NCBI GenBank assembly: GCA_017503065.1
Contig: JAFVTT010000045.1
Coordinates: forward strand, 1 to 44,931
DNA length: 44,931 nucleotides
Reading direction: 5' to 3'
DNA from: Bacteroidaceae bacterium
GTDB lineage: Bacteria; Bacteroidota; Bacteroidia; Bacteroidales; Bacteroidaceae
Shown: in pieces, positions 42,973-44,931 of the stretch
How the letters are laid out: the number at the start of each line of letters is the position of its first letter
How positions within the stretch are numbered: the first letter of the stretch is position 1
The notes under the pieces: generated by a model
Database searches by the model: none
The model's input: the letters and a program-made list of their open reading frames with translations, nothing else
Told to the model about the DNA's origin: nothing
Translations under genes and position numbers: made by a program

Positions 42973-43525
42973 GACAGGCATCGAGGGTCTGCTCATACTG
43001 GAGCCCCGTATCTTCAAGGATTCACGCGGATACTTCTTCGAATCCTTCTCCCAGCGCGAGTTTGAAGAGAAGGTGGGACCCGTCCGTTTCGTGCAGGACA
43101 ACGAAAGCATGAGCACCTATGGCGTGATGCGAGGCCTGCACTTCCAGCGCCCACCCTACACGCAGAGCAAACTGGTGCGGTGCGTAAGCGGCCGCGTGCT
43201 GGACGTGGCCGTGGACATTCGCCTCGGGTCGCCCACCTACGGGCAGCACGTTGCCGTGGAACTCTCCGCCGAGAACCACCGCCAGTTCTTCATTTCCAAG
43301 GGCTTCGCCCACGGCTTTGCCGTGCTGAGCGAAACGGCCGTCTTCCAGTACAAGTGCGACGAGTTCTACCATCCCGAGGCAGACGACGGCATCAGTATCC
43401 TGGACAGAAGTCTGGGTATTGACTGGCGCATACCCACGGACAAGGCCATCCTTTCCGAGAAGGACACGCGCCATGGCATGCTCGTGGATTTCAAGAGCCC
43501 TTTCACCTATCCCCATAACAAATAA
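42959..43525 (+). CDS. rfbC: dTDP-4-dehydrorhamnose 3,5-epimerase
   Basis: 188 residues. Third-step-type epimerase of dTDP-L-rhamnose synthesis: epimerises C3 and C5 of dTDP-4-keto-6-deoxyglucose. Cupin fold with FFESFSQREF, the catalytic His in GVMRGLHFQRPPYTQSKLVRC, VLDVAVDIRLGSPTYG, and the YKCDEFYHPEADDGI segment. The ATG lies inside the bcp gene (14-bp overlap), giving translational coupling with an unrelated peroxidase. Followed 12 bp later by rfbB. rfbA and rfbD are not in the window. Confidence 0.95.
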   Translation: MNVIETGIEGLLILEPRIFKDSRGYFFESFSQREFEEKVGPVRFVQDNESMSTYGVMRGLHFQRPPYTQSKLVRCVSGRVLDVAVDIRLGSPTYGQHVAVELSAENHRQFFISKGFAHGFAVLSETAVFQYKCDEFYHPEADDGISILDRSLGIDWRIPTDKAILSEKDTRHGMLVDFKSPFTYPHNK

Positions 43526-43537
43526 CACCGAGGCAAA

Positions 43538-44674
43538 ATGAAGAGAAGCATAGTCATCACCGGCGGAGCCGGATTCATAGGCAGCCATGTGGTACGCCTG
43601 TTCGTGAACAAGTACCCTGACTACAACATTATAAATCTTGACAAACTTACCTATGCCGGCAATCTGGCAAACCTGAAGGACGTGGAGGACCGCCCCAACT
43701 ACAAGTTCGTGCGCATGGACATCTGCGACTTCGAGGCCTTCTATGCCCTCATGCAGGAGGAGAAGGTGGACGGCATCATACACCTGGCCGCCGAAAGCCA
43801 CGTTGACCGCAGCATTAAGGACCCCTTCACCTTTGCCCGCACCAACGTGATGGGCACGCTGAGCCTCCTCCAGGCTGCCAAACTCTACTGGGAGTCACTG
43901 CCCGAGCGGTACGAAGGAAAGCGCTTCTACCACATCTCCACCGACGAGGTGTATGGTGCACTGGAACTCACTCATCCCGAAGGTATTGAACCACCGTTCA
44001 CCACCACCGCCTCGTCCTCGGAGCACCATCTGGCATACGGTACGGACTTCTTCTACGAAACCACCAAGTACAACCCCCATTCGCCATATTCTGCCGCCAA
44101 GGCAAGCAGCGACCACTTCGTGCGTGCATATCACGACACCTATGGCATGCCCACCGTGGTGACCAACTGCTCCAACAACTATGGCCCCTACCAGTTCCCC
44201 GAGAAACTGATACCCCTGTTCATCAACAACATCCGCCACCGCCGTCCCCTTCCTGTCTACGGCAAGGGCGAGAACGTGCGCGACTGGCTCTATGTGGAGG
44301 ACCACGCACGTGCCATAGACCTGATTTTCCACAAGGGCAAGACGGCAGAGACATACAACATCGGCGGCTTCAACGAGTGGAAGAACATCGACTTGATCAA
44401 GGTGATGATAAAGACCGTGGACCGTCTGCTGGGCAATCCCGAAGGCTCGTCCCTCGAGTTGATTACCTATGTCACCGACCGTGCCGGCCACGATCTCCGC
44501 TATGCCATCGATTCAACGAAACTCCAGAAGGAACTCGGTTGGGAACCCAGCCTTCAGTTCGAGGAGGGCATAGAAAAGACAGTAAGATGGTACCTCGACA
44601 ACCAGGAATGGATGGACAACATCACCTCTGGCGAGTACGAGAAGTACTACGAGAGCATGTATGCAGGACGATAG
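43538..44674 (+). CDS. rfbB: dTDP-glucose 4,6-dehydratase
   Basis: 378 residues, extended SDR fold. Makes dTDP-4-keto-6-deoxyglucose from dTDP-glucose using bound NAD+. Seen: GGAGFIGSHVV (Rossmann), HLAAESHVDRSI, STDEVYG (catalytic Thr-Asp-Glu), the SPYSAAKAS active-site Tyr and Lys, and NCSNNYGPYQFPEKLIP. A ~25-residue insert after the DEVYG loop (HPEGIEPPFTTTASSSEHH) is longer than in E. coli RmlB, but as I recall it is usual in Bacteroidales. Feeds cell-surface rhamnose synthesis together with rfbC. Confidence 0.96.
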   Translation: MKRSIVITGGAGFIGSHVVRLFVNKYPDYNIINLDKLTYAGNLANLKDVEDRPNYKFVRMDICDFEAFYALMQEEKVDGIIHLAAESHVDRSIKDPFTFARTNVMGTLSLLQAAKLYWESLPERYEGKRFYHISTDEVYGALELTHPEGIEPPFTTTASSSEHHLAYGTDFFYETTKYNPHSPYSAAKASSDHFVRAYHDTYGMPTVVTNCSNNYGPYQFPEKLIPLFINNIRHRRPLPVYGKGENVRDWLYVEDHARAIDLIFHKGKTAETYNIGGFNEWKNIDLIKVMIKTVDRLLGNPEGSSLELITYVTDRAGHDLRYAIDSTKLQKELGWEPSLQFEEGIEKTVRWYLDNQEWMDNITSGEYEKYYESMYAGR

Positions 44675-44694
44675 TGCCTGTCCGTTACCCCGTT

Positions 44695-44718
44695 TTTAAC
44701 CCAAATCGGTCATTAGCG
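44695..44718 (+). repeat. Single arm of the CCCAAATCGGTCATTAG motif
   Basis: TTTAACCCAAATCGGTCATT followed by AGCG, 20 bp after rfbB; it matches the left edge of repeat copies A-C and of the palindrome at 27484. Here no complementary arm follows. Confidence 0.75.
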
Positions 44719-44729
44719 TTTACCCCATC

Positions 44730-44766
44730 AAAACACTCATAGGTATGTCCTGTGGGTGTTTTTTTT
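44730..44766 (+). terminator. Terminator after rfbB
   Basis: AAAACACTCA (44730-44739) pairs with TGGGTGTTTT (44753-44762) with one G-T pair, followed by a run of T. A classic rho-independent terminator. Confidence 0.78.
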
Positions 44767-44842
44767 GTGCTCATTCGCATCGTTTTGTGCGGCAGGGTGG
44801 ACAAAAAGTAGGATGACATGCCCATCAATGTCTTGATATTCA

Positions 44843-44850
44843 TATCTTTG
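44843..44850 (+). promoter_or_regulatory. -7 element near the right edge
   Basis: TATCTTTG fits TAnnTTTG. Downstream, an ATG at about 44870 (ATGGTAAAAAAAATGC) opens a frame that stops after 18 codons at the window edge, so no gene can be assigned. A transcript reading out of the window to the right is likely. Confidence 0.4.
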
Positions 44851-44931
44851 TGCCATATTATTAATGATATGGTAAAAAAAATGCTTTTTTTGTTGCTCTT
44901 CAAACGTTGTAAGGAACGGGCGTAGAGGTTC

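Noticed and set aside
41449..43116. 555-codon open frame antisense to kbl and bcp
   Set aside because: Overlaps two firmly identified genes and a terminator; composition typical of a codon-bias shadow.

Overview
The window looks like chromosome of a Bacteroidales bacterium, most likely Prevotella in the broad sense. Evidence: nearly every transcription unit is preceded by the Bacteroidota -7 element TAnnTTTG, and Shine-Dalgarno sequences are almost absent. The gene content also fits: a MaeB malic enzyme with a phosphotransacetylase-like domain, methylmalonyl-CoA epimerase, DUF4270, an Oar-like TonB receptor, BACON lipoproteins, Omp28 proteins and a CfxA beta-lactamase. The genus is inferred; no rRNA is present.

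Layout. 1-2.7 kb is a scar: the 5' two thirds of a cfxA gene (minus strand), a 5'-truncated Abi_2 gene, and the 3' part of a decayed surface protein followed by a small peptide gene. 2.8-5.1 kb is maeB. 5.4-10.8 kb is a tight five-gene extracytoplasmic operon: a TlpA-like thioredoxin, a DUF6029 outer-membrane barrel, an Omp28 lipoprotein, a small secreted protein with a CxGGxC motif and sorting-like tail, and a large Omp28 protein. 10.9-13.4 kb holds one DUF1016 (YhcG-like) nuclease gene bracketed by two ~200-bp inverted copies of a dispersed repeat, with a nested palindrome upstream of the gene. 13.4-17.8 kb (minus) carries a MATE exporter, a stand-alone MetH reactivation domain and ligA. LigA has an in-frame low-complexity insertion made of an inverted-repeat DNA element.

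17.9-22.6 kb (plus) has dapA, a MaoC hydratase, a secreted phospholipase D/cardiolipin-synthase-like protein, an MscS channel and a HAD phosphatase, then tRNA-Gly(CCC) on the minus strand. 23-24 kb is a peroxide-response pair, a Fur/PerR-type regulator and a rubrerythrin. 24.5-27.3 kb is a large mosaic lipoprotein. 27.6-29.2 kb (minus) is panC-panD-mce, divergent from a plus-strand cluster of a truncated GT5-type starch-synthase-like protein, a DUF4270 lipoprotein and a 1101-residue nuclease-helicase. 35.3-40.1 kb (minus) is an Oar-like TonB receptor followed by a BACON/OB-fold lipoprotein, with a PepSY-like secreted protein just beyond. 41.2-44.7 kb (plus) is kbl, bcp, rfbC and rfbB.

The strongest candidates for something new are the thioredoxin/DUF6029/Omp28 operon with CxGGxC motifs in two unrelated proteins; the dispersed repeat family that brackets the DUF1016 gene and shares its core sequence with the element inside ligA; and the Oar-like receptor paired with an OB-fold lipoprotein. 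Family names come from recognising the translated sequences; no database search was run.
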